Assembly (NCBI RefSeq): GCF_022760805.1
Contig: NZ_JAIVFL010000001.1
Location: 3,985,317 to 4,049,316 of the forward strand
Direction: 5' to 3'
Source: Candidatus Mycolicibacterium alkanivorans
GTDB lineage: Bacteria; Actinomycetota; Actinomycetes; Mycobacteriales; Mycobacteriaceae
Length of the DNA: 64,000 bases
The translations under genes and the position numbers were made by a program. The notes beneath the pieces are model-generated. The model was given only the letters and a program-made list of their open reading frames with translations, ran no database searches and was not told the origin of the DNA. Below, one piece after another: positions 33,203 to 48,861 of this stretch (within the stretch, counting starts at the first letter, position 1; every line of letters starts with the position of its first letter).

Positions 33203-34132
33203 TCAGAAACAGATGGTCTGGTTGCCGTATCGGATCACGCGATCTTCGCAATGCCAGAGCACCGCCCGCGACAGCACCGCGCGCTCCACATCGGCGCCCA
33301 GCCGGACGAGATCGTCCACGCTGTGGCGGTGATCGACTCGCACCACGTCCTGCTCGATGATCGGGCCCTCGTCGAGATTCTCGGTCACATAGTGTGCGGT
33401 GGCACCCACCAGCTTGACCCCGCGCTCCTTGGCCCGGCGATACGGTGCGGCACCGATGAACGCGGGCAGAAAGGAGTGGTGGATGTTGATCAGCGGGCAG
33501 CCGACCTGGTCGATGAAACCCGGAGTCAAGATCTGCATGTAGCGCGCCAACACCACCAGGTCGACGTTTCCCCGCAGCAGGTCGAGCTGGCGTCGCTCGG
33601 CTTCGTCGCGAATGTCCTTGTGCGCCGGCACATAGAGGAATGGCACCCCGAACGGGCGAACGTCGTCGGCGAGGTCGGGATGGTTCGCGATCACCATCGC
33701 CACCGACATGTCCAACTCCCCACGCCGGTTGCGCCACAGCAAATCAAGCAGGCAGTGGTCTTCCTTGGATGCCATGACGGCGACTCGTTTGGGCTTGGCG
33801 GCCTCGCTGAGGCGGAAGTCCATGCCGAACGGTGTCGCGACCTGGTCGGCGAAGTCGCGCTCCATTGTGTCACGCGCGGCGCTCAGCCCGGGAAGATGAA
33901 AAATGGTGCGCTGCATGAACGTTCCGCCGCTTTGCCGCGTCGAGTGCTGATCCAGCGAGACGATGTTGGCCCCGGCGGCGGCCAGGAACGTGCTGACCGC
34001 GGCGACGAGCCCCGGCCGGTCGGCGCAACGCAGCAACAGGCGACCAATGTCTTTCGTCGGTAGGGTCGTATGGCCCAGCGGATACTCGCCGGCGTGGGCG
34101 CCGCGGACGTCAACCTCGGTCCTGCCGATCAT
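33203..34132 (-). CDS. purU: Formyltetrahydrofolate deformylase
   Basis: 309 residues. It hydrolyses 10-formyl-THF to formate and THF and balances one-carbon pools. An N-terminal ACT domain (LLRCADRPGLVAAVSTFLAA) is followed by the formyltransferase domain. The catalytic Asn-His and Asp lie in INIHHSFLPAFIGAAPY and ATAHYVTENLDEGPIIEQD. About 30 residues precede the ACT domain, slightly longer than usual; a later start is possible. Confidence 0.95.
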   Translation of the reverse strand: MIGRTEVDVRGAHAGEYPLGHTTLPTKDIGRLLLRCADRPGLVAAVSTFLAAAGANIVSLDQHSTRQSGGTFMQRTIFHLPGLSAARDTMERDFADQVATPFGMDFRLSEAAKPKRVAVMASKEDHCLLDLLWRNRRGELDMSVAMVIANHPDLADDVRPFGVPFLYVPAHKDIRDEAERRQLDLLRGNVDLVVLARYMQILTPGFIDQVGCPLINIHHSFLPAFIGAAPYRRAKERGVKLVGATAHYVTENLDEGPIIEQDVVRVDHRHSVDDLVRLGADVERAVLSRAVLWHCEDRVIRYGNQTICF

Positions 34133-34692
34133 GACCTCACCTCAATTCCCGCACGCAGCGGATTTCGCGCTGCGCTTTGGCAGTGTAATCAGCCGGCCTT
34201 GCCTCCGCCGACGCCACCACCGCGGGCTGCCGGTATCCGCACCCCGCGCCCGCGTGCGACCATTCTCGCCTCGAACACGGACGTTGCCGACAGACACGGG
34301 CGAATCGCCCAGCGCGCGCCTCCCAGCGCGCGCCTCGGCGCGAGGACTTCAGAAGCGGACCAGTTTCCCGGCCGCGCGACCGCGCGTAATCGCCACCGCC
34401 GACACCTGGACCACTAGCGCGGATTTCCGCGTAGCTGATTCGGGGCAATCTCTCGCGGCGGGTGCAGGCAGCTGACCTGGGGATTTGTGTGATCCGGGCA
34501 TGTCTCCGCTCGGTTATGTTGCTCCGATATAGCTGCTGCACTGCGATTTGATCAGATCGTTATCGTGTCGTGATCTTCGGATTTCCTGTCAAGCGATCCA
34601 CCCATCTATCACGAGAATTGCTGCAGCACAACACTTTCGATGATCCCCGCCGTGCTCGCTTCGCCAATAGGTGGAACTGGTAGAACAGGGTT
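34133..34692. other. Gene-free interval left of the transposase remnant
   Basis: 560 bases. The first half is GC-rich and carries only spurious frames. From about 34500 to 34690 the sequence is clearly richer in A+T than its surroundings (for example gatttgatcagatcgttatc), suggesting mobile-element flank. I see no promoter or RNA gene I can support. Confidence 0.4.
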
Positions 34693-35406
34693 GTGCCAGC
34701 GAAATCAGCACAACACGATGAGGCGTCGGCGTTCACCGCGCCGGAGCAGGTGAACCACCGCCGCTATGAGGCGCTGCGCGCGTTCTTCGTCGACGGGCTG
34801 TCCCACGCCGAGGCCGGGGACCGGTTCGGTTACACCCGGTGGGCGATGATCAACCTGGTGCGCGACTACCGCAACGGGAAGCTGACGCTGTTCACCCCGC
34901 CCCGCAAACCGGGCCGGGTGCCGGGGTCGGCGCCGGCCAAGGACCGCGTGCGCGGGCGGGTGATCGAGCTGCGCCGGGAAGGGTTGTCCACCTACGAGAT
35001 CTCCGCCCGGCTGGCCGCCGAACACACGGCCAAGACCCTGATCACTCACTACGCGCGGCGCATGACCATCGAACAACGCCTCGCCGAGATCATCCAGGCC
35101 TTCCACGCCGACGCGCTGTCCTCGGCGGTCAACCTCAACGTCGACCTCGACATCATGCTCTGCGTGCTCGCCCAAGCCCTCATCGCCGCGCTCCGCGCCC
35201 GCCTACCCGGCTACGCCACCGTCACCCCCGACGTGCTGCAACGCCGCTTCCTCGAAACCCCCGGCACCATCACCACCAGCGCCGACACCATCACCGTCCG
35301 CCTCGACCGCCGCGCCTACAGCCCCGTCCTCCGCAAAGCCGACCTCCCCCAAGACACCCCAGTCCCCTGGTGGGACAACCGAACCCTACGCTTCGAATTC
35401 AGCTGA
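34693..35406 (+). pseudogene. Transposase with a large in-frame internal deletion
   Basis: 237 residues from GTG 34693, uninterrupted. The N-terminal third (FGYTRWAMINLVRDYRNGKL; GLSTYEISARLAAE) is a helix-turn-helix. At about residue 112 it passes directly into ITHYARRMTIEQRLAEIIQA and the C-terminal ending WWDNRTLRFEFS. From memory the full mycobacterial family has several hundred residues, including the DDE aspartates, between these two parts. The catalytic core is therefore missing. It is unrelated in sequence to the transposases at the window ends. It may still make a DNA-binding fragment. Confidence 0.7.
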
Positions 35407-35707
35407 AAAGTTGCGTCGAATCTCCTGCGTGGAAATCCGCGCTAGTGGCGTGAGCACATCTCCGCTTCCGCCGCTGTGAACCCCACGACGGCAGTAAGGG
35501 AAGGCCTGGTCGGCATGCGGGGCGATGTCGGTGCCGCCGGGCTCCGGCGCGCAGCCGCGGCCAGCGGTGTGCGGGTGCCGTCGGGCAGGACCCTTGGCAG
35601 CATGAAACAGCTCAGGCCGCCCGGCGCCTGGGCCAGCACCAGGAAGATGTCGCTCATCGCCGCCGAGGTGAACCATTTGTGGCCGGTCACGACTCGGGCC
35701 CGCACGG
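35407..35707. other. Interval between transposase remnant and nfo
   Basis: 301 bases with no intact gene. The right part contains a decayed acyl-CoA dehydrogenase fragment (separate entry); the left part shows nothing recognisable. Confidence 0.6.
35576..35690 (-). pseudogene. Fragment of an AidB-like acyl-CoA dehydrogenase gene
   Basis: On the minus strand this encodes VTGHKWFTSAAMSDIFLVLA, followed by QAPGGLSCFMLPRVLPDG. This is nearly the same as residues of fadE8 at about 31665-31780 (LTGHKWFTSAAMSDIFLVLA there). Nucleotide identity is roughly 80% over 115 bases by eye. Nothing before or after matches the family, so it is a gene fragment, perhaps left by rearrangement at the neighbouring transposase. 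Confidence 0.8.
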
Positions 35708-36463
35708 TCAGCCGGGGACGTTGTCGCGGAGGAAGGCGATGTCGTCCTTGCGGCCCTCGTCGGCCGTCTCACAGATCACCGGGGCGCCGGCTGCGGTGAC
35801 CACGGCGACCAGAAGCTGCGGATCAATCTGTCCCGCACCGAAATTGGCGTGCCGGTCGGCGCCGGAGCCCTGGGCGTCGCGGGAGTCGTTGCAGTGCACC
35901 AGGTCGATACGGCCGGTGATGGCCTTGATGCGCTCGACGGCGTCGAGCAGCTCCTCGCCGGCGGCCCAGGCGTGGCAGGTGTCCAGGCAGAACCCGATGC
36001 CGGTGTCGCCGATGCGCTCCCACAGCCGGGCGATGGTGTCGAAGAGGCGGGCCATCGCATGGTCACCGCCGGCGGTGTTCTCCAGGTATACCGGGACGTC
36101 GGTCTCCAGCTGCGCCAGCGCCTTGACCCAGCGCTCGAAGCCGGCCTCCATGTCGTTGTCGTCGGCGTGCCCGCCGTGCACGATCACCGCCGTCGCGCCG
36201 ATCTCGGCGGCGGCGTCGCAGGTGTCCTGCAGGATCTTGCGGCTCGGGATGCGCACCCGGTTGTTGGCCGAGGCCACGTTGATCAGATACGGCGCATGCA
36301 CGTACAGCGGGATCGGCGAGCGGCGCAGCACGTCGGCGTCCTCGCGCGGCGTGGGCTTCTTCCAGCTCTGCGGGTCGCCGAGGAAGAACTGCACCGCGTC
36401 GGCGTCGTCGGCCGCCGCGCCCAATAGCGGGTCGTCGGAGCGGACATGGGAACCGATGAGCAC
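35708..36463 (-). CDS. nfo: Endonuclease IV (AP endonuclease)
   Basis: 251 residues from GTG 36463 (MLIGSHV, as in M. tuberculosis End/Rv0670). It cuts DNA at abasic sites in base-excision repair. The Zn-binding residues of the TIM barrel are visible in [42 protein letters not shown] and ICETAD. An ATG at 36487 would add eight residues. It sits between rpoC and fadE8 as in M. tuberculosis, now separated from both by repeats and mobile debris. Confidence 0.95.
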   Translation of the reverse strand: MLIGSHVRSDDPLLGAAADDADAVQFFLGDPQSWKKPTPREDADVLRRSPIPLYVHAPYLINVASANNRVRIPSRKILQDTCDAAAEIGATAVIVHGGHADDNDMEAGFERWVKALAQLETDVPVYLENTAGGDHAMARLFDTIARLWERIGDTGIGFCLDTCHAWAAGEELLDAVERIKAITGRIDLVHCNDSRDAQGSGADRHANFGAGQIDPQLLVAVVTAAGAPVICETADEGRKDDIAFLRDNVPG

Positions 36464-36497
36464 GCGCCCCAGTTTAGGCGTGGCCATGTCCTCGGGC

Positions 36498-36553
36498 GAG
36501 CAGACGCAAAAGTCCCCGACACGCCGTGCGTGCGGGGACTTTTGCGTCTGCTC
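36498..36553. repeat. Palindromic repeat, copy B
   Basis: A perfect 20-base inverted repeat, GAGCAGACGCAAAAGTCCCC, around the 16-base loop gacacgccgtgcgtgc. Its right end overlaps the stop codon of the DUF559 gene. It is identical over 56 bases to copy C at 37491-37546. Confidence 0.95.
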
Positions 36554-37433
36554 AGCTGACAAGTCGTGCGGCGTTGATCCGGCTCGCGACCCGATGCACA
36601 AGCTCGACCGGCTGTCGGCGCACATCGTCGACGACAAAGCGAACCAACTCCCATCCGCATTCCTGCAGTCGGCTGGTCTTGATGTGATCGCGCTTCCACG
36701 CCGTCGGATTGGCGTGCCACTCCATGCTGTCGTACTCGGCTGCGACCATCGCCTCCGGCCACGCGAAATCGGCCCGCCAGAGGTCGCCATAGTGATCAAC
36801 GATCTGGTACTGAATCTCGGTCGGAGGCAGCCCACCGTCGATGAACACCAGTCGCGCTTCGCTTTCCATCGCCGACTCGGACCGACCATCCGCGTGCGGC
36901 AGGAGGTTTCGGACGTTGACGATCCCGCGCCGTCCCTTCTGCTCGCGCGCTGCGGCTTCCAACTCAACCTTGGTGCAGGCGCCACATCGCAGTGCCGCGT
37001 CCAGGGTGGCGACAGCTCGAGGACGTCGCAGCGCTCGCGCGGTCTCCACAGCGGTCCACGCCGGCGCGGTCGCAAGGCGGCCGGCGATCCGGCGCAGCGG
37101 CGCACCCGTGCGTTGATGCACCCTCAGCCCCGCTGTCGGGCGCAAGCGAATGCCGGGGTCCAACACGTGAATGCGGTCGTCGTTTTCGGTGTCGAAACCG
37201 TAGAGCTTCGCGGCGGTGCTCATGCATGCGACAGCCGGCCTGCCGGTCATGAGCTCCAGCCCCGCCAGCCGGCCGATCACGCTTGGCTGTTCCAGCGCGT
37301 ACACGCCGTGCCACACCCGAACCATCGCGCCGGCCCGCACGTGGCCGGCAATCGACTTGCGTGACATCACGGCCAGCAGTTGAGCAGTCGTCGCCAGCCC
37401 ACCGTTGGCGGCGAACACGTCGTCGATGAACAT
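36552..37433 (-). CDS. DUF559-type protein with N-terminal winged helix (AbiEi-like)
   Basis: 293 residues from ATG 37433 after GGAG; a GTG at 37448 is an alternative. The N-terminus ([20 protein letters not shown], then [10 protein letters not shown]) resembles the winged-helix domain of AbiEi antitoxins. The C-terminal half has a Vsr-like/PD-(D/E)XK-type pattern, [33 protein letters not shown], as in DUF559 proteins. Such proteins are common and often multi-copy in mycobacteria, with no settled function. No partner toxin is adjacent. It lies between two identical palindromes, and the left one supplies its stop codon. It is absent at this place in the remembered M. tuberculosis order. Confidence 0.75.
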   Translation of the reverse strand: MFIDDVFAANGGLATTAQLLAVMSRKSIAGHVRAGAMVRVWHGVYALEQPSVIGRLAGLELMTGRPAVACMSTAAKLYGFDTENDDRIHVLDPGIRLRPTAGLRVHQRTGAPLRRIAGRLATAPAWTAVETARALRRPRAVATLDAALRCGACTKVELEAAAREQKGRRGIVNVRNLLPHADGRSESAMESEARLVFIDGGLPPTEIQYQIVDHYGDLWRADFAWPEAMVAAEYDSMEWHANPTAWKRDHIKTSRLQECGWELVRFVVDDVRRQPVELVHRVASRINAARLVS

Positions 37434-37490
37434 CCCGCGATGCTCCACGCGCGTCTGCTCGCCGCCAATTCACCGCTGTGGACACCCGGT

Positions 37491-37546
37491 GAGCAGACGC
37501 AAAAGTCCCCGACACGCCGTGCGTGCGGGGACTTTTGCGTCTGCTC
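37491..37546. repeat. Palindromic repeat, copy C
   Basis: Identical to copy B in arms and loop. It begins after the DUF559 gene start and ends three bases before the rpoC stop codon, so it may terminate rpoBC transcription. A half-copy (gcgtctgctcgcc, about 37451-37463) lies nearby. Confidence 0.95.
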
Positions 37547-37549
37547 GCG

Positions 37550-41530
<3,981 letters not shown>

Positions 41531-41568
41531 CTAGAAAACTAACTACAGAACGCGGGCAACGCCCGCGC

Positions 41569-45066
<3,498 letters not shown>

Positions 45067-45276
45067 CTAATGCGACGGTCTGGATGGCAAAGGCTGCCGG
45101 GTCCGTTGGCCGCTGATATCCTGCGTCGGTTCGGCTGGCCTTCTCGAGGCCCCAGCCTTTTCCCCGGATCACACGGCACACGAATAGGTCTCTGAGCTGG
45201 AGTGTCTTGGCTCAGACGTGGACCACGGTGTCAGGTGCGGGTTGAGGTGGGCAGGAGGCAGCCAGCGCAACGTCCA

Positions 45277-45305
45277 ACAATAGCGCAGAACGGCGCATTC
45301 CTCAA
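45277..45305 (-). promoter_or_regulatory. Candidate proximal rpoB promoter
   Basis: Minus strand TTGAGG (45305-45300), 17-base spacer, TATTGT (45282-45277). It is a good sigma-A match, about 220 bases upstream of the rpoB start. Confidence 0.55.
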
Positions 45306-45372
45306 CAACCGCATGCTGGGCAGGCTGGCGCTGGCTGGCGGTCTAGCTCCCCACGCACACATGCTGGACAAC

Positions 45373-45401
45373 AGACTGACCGGTTTGGGCCTTTCCGTCA
45401 A
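45373..45401 (-). promoter_or_regulatory. Candidate distal rpoB promoter
   Basis: Minus strand TTGACG (45401-45396), 17-base spacer, CAGTCT (45378-45373). The -35 is near consensus but the -10 is weak. Confidence 0.35.
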
Positions 45402-45483
45402 GGGTCAACGCGGTGTTTGGTGTGGATAAGTGCATATCGGCGGGTGCTGAATGCCGGTCATCCCGAGGTTCTACGCCACGGAC

Positions 45484-46533
45484 TCAGCTGGTGGCGTCGT
45501 CGGCGTGGGCGGCGCGGGCCGGCTCGCCGACGAAGGTGGGGGTCGGCAGCTTGTGGGTGCCTTCCAGGTCGTCGAGGATGGCCTGCTGCGCCTTGGGCGG
45601 CAGCGTGTTGAGGATCTGGCGCACCCGGGCCTGACGGCGGTGGACCGCCTGACGGTCCGGCATGCCGGGGGTGGCGACGATCTGCGGCGGCACGCCCACG
45701 ATGTCCTCCACACCACCGTCGTGGTGGCCGGCGTCGAGCAGGGCCTGCTCTACGGCCATCGTCGACTCGTCCTTCTCCTCCGACATGCCGATCGGGCCGA
45801 TGCGGCGGCCGTTGAGGAACTGCTTGACCGCCGGCTCGTCGCTGGTCAGCAGGACCTCGCGGGGACCGAACATGACCAGGCGCTTGCGGAAGAGCATGCC
45901 CATGTTGTCCGGCACGGTACGGGCGATGTTGATGTTGTGGGTCACGATCAGGATCGTGGCGTCGATCTGAGCGTTGATGTCGATGAGCAGCTGGCTCAGG
46001 TAGGCGGTGCGGACGGGGTCCAGACCCGAGTCGGGCTCGTCGCAGAGGATGATCTGCGGGTCGAGCACCAGCGAGCGGGCCAGACCGGCGCGCTTCTTCA
46101 TACCGCCGGAGATCTCGCCCGGGAACTTGTTCTCGTCACCGGCGAGGCCGACCAGGTCGAGCTTCTCCATGACGATCTGGCGGATCTCGCTCTCCTTCTT
46201 CTTCGTGTGCTCACGAAGCGGGAAGGCGGTGTTGTCGAACAGGCTCATCGAGCCGAACAGCGCGCCGTCCTGGAACATGACGCCGAACAGCGTGCGGATC
46301 TCGTAGAGCTCCTTGGCCGAGCACTGAATGATGTCCGTTCCGTCGACAATGATCTTGCCGCGCTCGGGGCGCAGCAGACCGATCAGCGACTTGAGGAACA
46401 CCGACTTACCGGTTCCGGACGGGCCGAGCAGCACGCTGACTTCGCCGGCGGGGATGTCCAGCGTTACGTCCTCCCAGATTCGCTGGGATCCGAACGACTT
46501 CGTGAGCCCCTCAACCTGAATAGCAATGCCCAC
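45484..46533 (-). CDS. mkl: Mce transporter ATPase Mkl (MceG)
   Basis: 349 residues from GTG 46533, seven bases after AAAGGA. It is the shared ATPase energising the Mce lipid and cholesterol importers. Walker A is GPSGTGKS, the signature is SGGMKKR and Walker B is IILCDEPDSGLDP. A C-terminal extension of about 100 residues (from IGPIGMSEEKDES) is typical of mycobacterial MceG. It lies between rplL and rpoB as Rv0655 does near this region. No mce genes are in the window. Confidence 0.95.
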   Translation of the reverse strand: MGIAIQVEGLTKSFGSQRIWEDVTLDIPAGEVSVLLGPSGTGKSVFLKSLIGLLRPERGKIIVDGTDIIQCSAKELYEIRTLFGVMFQDGALFGSMSLFDNTAFPLREHTKKKESEIRQIVMEKLDLVGLAGDENKFPGEISGGMKKRAGLARSLVLDPQIILCDEPDSGLDPVRTAYLSQLLIDINAQIDATILIVTHNINIARTVPDNMGMLFRKRLVMFGPREVLLTSDEPAVKQFLNGRRIGPIGMSEEKDESTMAVEQALLDAGHHDGGVEDIVGVPPQIVATPGMPDRQAVHRRQARVRQILNTLPPKAQQAILDDLEGTHKLPTPTFVGEPARAAHADDATS

Positions 46534-46631
46534 GCGAAATCCTTTCGCCCACACCGGCGCCCACTGACTCGATGGCCTGTGGTTCGAGTCACTCTAGCGC
46601 ACGGCGATTTGTGGGCATTGAGTTTGAGATA

Positions 46632-46674
46632 CGAAAATCCCCCGCGGCCAGTGCCGGCCCGCGGGGGATTTCGT
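46632..46674 (-). terminator. Terminator after rplL
   Basis: In minus-strand RNA, ACGAAAUCCCCCGCGG pairs with CCGCGGGGGAUUUUCGU, a near-perfect 16-base stem rich in GC with flanking A/U. It closes rplJL before mkl. Confidence 0.85.
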
Positions 46675-46684
46675 GGTTCGAGAA

Positions 46685-47074
46685 CTACTTGACGGTGACC
46701 GAAGCGCCGGCGGCCTCGAGCTTGGCCTTGGCGTCCTCGGCGGCCTCCTTGGTGACCTTCTCGAGCAGCGCCTTGGGAGCGCCGTCGACGAGGTCCTTGG
46801 CCTCCTTGAGGCCCAGGCCGGAGACGATCTCGCGGACGACCTTGATGACGCCGATCTTCTTCTCACCGGCACCCTCGAGGATGACGTCGAACTCCGACTG
46901 CTCCTCGGCGGCCTCGGCGGGGGCACCACCGGCGGGGCCGGCGGCGGCAACGGCAACCGGAGCGGCCGCGGTGACCTCGAAGACCTCTTCGAACTTCTTC
47001 ACGAAATCCGACAGCTCCAGGAGGGTCATCTCCTTGAAGGCGTCGAGCAGTTCGTCAGTGCTGAGCTTTGCCAT
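46685..47074 (-). CDS. rplL: 50S ribosomal protein L7/L12
   Basis: 129 residues. The N-terminal dimerisation domain ([20 protein letters not shown]), the Ala-rich hinge and the C-terminal factor-binding domain ([20 protein letters not shown]) are all clear. It forms the stalk that recruits translation GTPases. It follows rplJ by 31 bases. Confidence 0.99.
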   Translation of the reverse strand: MAKLSTDELLDAFKEMTLLELSDFVKKFEEVFEVTAAAPVAVAAAGPAGGAPAEAAEEQSEFDVILEGAGEKKIGVIKVVREIVSGLGLKEAKDLVDGAPKALLEKVTKEAAEDAKAKLEAAGASVTVK

Positions 47075-47105
47075 GGTTGTTTCCTTTCAGTGTTTGCGTG
47101 GTGTC

Positions 47106-47636
47106 TCAGGCGGCGGATTCTTCGCCGGACTTCTTCTCGTGCAGAGCGGCGACCAGTCGGGCGACCTGCGACGCCGGAGCGTTGAACAGGCCAGCGGCCT
47201 TGGCCATGTTGCCCTTCATCGCGCCGGCCAGCTTGGCCAGCAGCACCTCGCGCGACTCGAGGTCGGCGATGCGCTCGACTTCGGACAGGGACAGCGCGCG
47301 GCCGTCCATGTAGCCGCCCTTGATGATCAGGGCCTTGTTGTCCTTGGCGAACTTCTTGATCGCCTTGGCGGCGTCGACGGGCTCACCCTGGACGAACGCG
47401 ATGGCGGTCGGACCGGCGAACAGCTCGTCGAGACCTTCGATCCCGGCCTCCGCCGCGGCACGCTTGACGAGCGTGTTCTTGGCGACGGTGTAGGTGGCGC
47501 TGCCGCCCAGCGAGCGACGCAGCTCGGCCAGGTTGGCCACGGTCAGGCCGCGATACTCGGTGACGACGGTGGCCGTGGCCTCTTTGAACTGTTCGGCGAT
47601 GTCGGCAACCGCGGTGGCCTTGTCAGCCTTGGCCAT
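47106..47636 (-). CDS. rplJ: 50S ribosomal protein L10
   Basis: 176 residues from ATG 47636, after AAGGAGG. It anchors L7/L12 to the ribosome. Features are [31 protein letters not shown] and the C-terminal helix that binds L12. Excess L10 is expected to repress its own mRNA through the leader upstream. Confidence 0.98.
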   Translation of the reverse strand: MAKADKATAVADIAEQFKEATATVVTEYRGLTVANLAELRRSLGGSATYTVAKNTLVKRAAAEAGIEGLDELFAGPTAIAFVQGEPVDAAKAIKKFAKDNKALIIKGGYMDGRALSLSEVERIADLESREVLLAKLAGAMKGNMAKAAGLFNAPASQVARLVAALHEKKSGEESAA

Positions 47637-47640
47637 ACAT

Positions 47641-47795
47641 GCCTCCTTGTGGTGGTTTACACCGCCGGAAGACCCAGAACGCACGAACGCCCCGGCGCAG
47701 ATGGGCCGGGGCGCACAGAAACCGCAGTGCTACTGCGGGCTGACCTCGTCCTCCTGCGTGGGCCGTCCGGACAGGTCCGGACCTTCAACCGATTG
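47641..47795 (-). promoter_or_regulatory. L10 leader RNA (autoregulatory)
   Basis: The rplJ 5' region folds into several GC stems on the minus strand, for example CGCCCCGGC with GCCGGGGCG (around 47687-47718), and GGTCCGGACC/TGTCCGGAC near 47768-47785. It has the position and kind of structure of the ribosomal L10 leader. Family membership was judged by eye; boundaries are approximate. Confidence 0.6.
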
Positions 47796-47829
47796 CTCGG
47801 TGACCGACGGTCTTCGGTGGAACCCGCCC

Positions 47830-47835
47830 AGAATA
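47830..47835 (-). promoter_or_regulatory. Candidate -10 of the rplJL promoter
   Basis: TATTCT on the minus strand, just upstream of the L10 leader. No good -35 at normal spacing. Confidence 0.35.
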
Positions 47836-47870
47836 GCGTGACGCCCCGCGCAACTCCTAATTGCTCTCCC

Positions 47871-47930
47871 GCGAGCAGACGCAAAAGTGCCGTTATCCGC
47901 GGCGTGTCGGGTGCGTTTGTGTCTGCTCGC
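47871..47930. repeat. Palindromic repeat, copy D (diverged)
   Basis: Arms gcgagcagacgcaaaagtgcc and ggtgcgtttgtgtctgctcgc pair with a few mismatches. It overlaps the 3' end of the ROK kinase gene, providing its last codons and stop, and lies upstream of the rplJ promoter. Confidence 0.85.
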
Positions 47931-48861
47931 CGGGCTCGCGCAGCAGGGCGGCCGCGCCCACCAGGCCGGCCTCGCCGAGCGCGGCGGGCACCACCTGCAG
48001 CCCGGCGATGAAGTCCAGCCGGGCGTAAGTCCCCAGCGCCTCGCGCAGCGGGTCGAACAGCACCGGGCCGGCCTTGGCGACTCCCCCGCCGATGACCACC
48101 AGGTCGAGGTCGCACACCGCGGCCACCGAGGCGATCATCGCGGCGATCGCCGTCGCGCCCCGGCGAAACGCCCGCAACGCGATCTCGTCTCCACCCGATG
48201 CGGCGTCGGCGAGTTCCTTGGCGTCCGCGCCCGCCCAGCCCTGCTCCCTGGCCCAGGCCGCCAGGTGCGGACCGCTGGCAATCGCCTCCACGCAGCCGCG
48301 GGCACCGCAAAAGCACGGCGGGCCGTTGGGGTCGACGATGACGTGCCCGACGTGCCCCGCGTTCCCGGTGCGGCCGCCGTACGCAGTCCCGTCGAGCACC
48401 AGCCCGCCGCCGATGCCGGTGGAGACCACCATGCCGAGCATGAATGCGGCGCCCTGTCCGGCGCCGCGCCAGTGCTCGCCGAGCGCCATGCACAGGCCGT
48501 CCCCACCCAGGCGCACCGGCACCCCGGGGACCGCAGCGCTGACCCGCTCGCGGATCGGGAAGCCGCGCCAGGCCGAGATGTTGAGCGGGCTGATGGTTCC
48601 GTCGGCCGGGTGGATCGGGCCGGCTGACGATATCCCGACGCCGTCGACCCGCCCGCCCGCCGCGGCCAGCGCGTCAACGATGGTGGATTCGGCTGCAGCC
48701 CAAACCTTTTCGGCGTCATCGCTGTGCGGCGTGGGCCGGCGGGTTTCGTAGAGCAGCTGTCCGTCGGGGTCGACGAGTCCGGCGGCGATCTTGGTGCCGC
48801 CGATGTCCACAACGAGCGTGGCCATGACCGGCGTTCCGGCTACGGTGGCCGCCACGCTCAT
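47893..48861 (-). CDS. ROK-family sugar kinase (glucokinase-like)
   Basis: 322 residues from ATG 48861, overlapping the mannosidase stop by four bases. An ATG at 48825 (MATLVVDIGGTK) begins right at the domain and may be the true start. The ATP motif is VVDIGGTKIAAG. The ROK zinc site is seen as GHVIVDPNGPPCFCGARGCVE with His and three Cys. It is the counterpart of Rv0650. With the upstream alpha-mannosidase it may phosphorylate a released hexose such as mannose or glucose. The last 12 or so residues (EQTQTHPTRRG) come from palindromic repeat D. Confidence 0.92.
   Translation of the reverse strand: MSVAATVAGTPVMATLVVDIGGTKIAAGLVDPDGQLLYETRRPTPHSDDAEKVWAAAESTIVDALAAAGGRVDGVGISSAGPIHPADGTISPLNISAWRGFPIRERVSAAVPGVPVRLGGDGLCMALGEHWRGAGQGAAFMLGMVVSTGIGGGLVLDGTAYGGRTGNAGHVGHVIVDPNGPPCFCGARGCVEAIASGPHLAAWAREQGWAGADAKELADAASGGDEIALRAFRRGATAIAAMIASVAAVCDLDLVVIGGGVAKAGPVLFDPLREALGTYARLDFIAGLQVVPAALGEAGLVGAAALLREPGEQTQTHPTRRG

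Noticed and set aside
36498..37546. CRISPR array formed by the two identical palindromes
   Set aside because: Only two copies, about 1 kb apart with a gene between; repeats are long palindromes without spacers.
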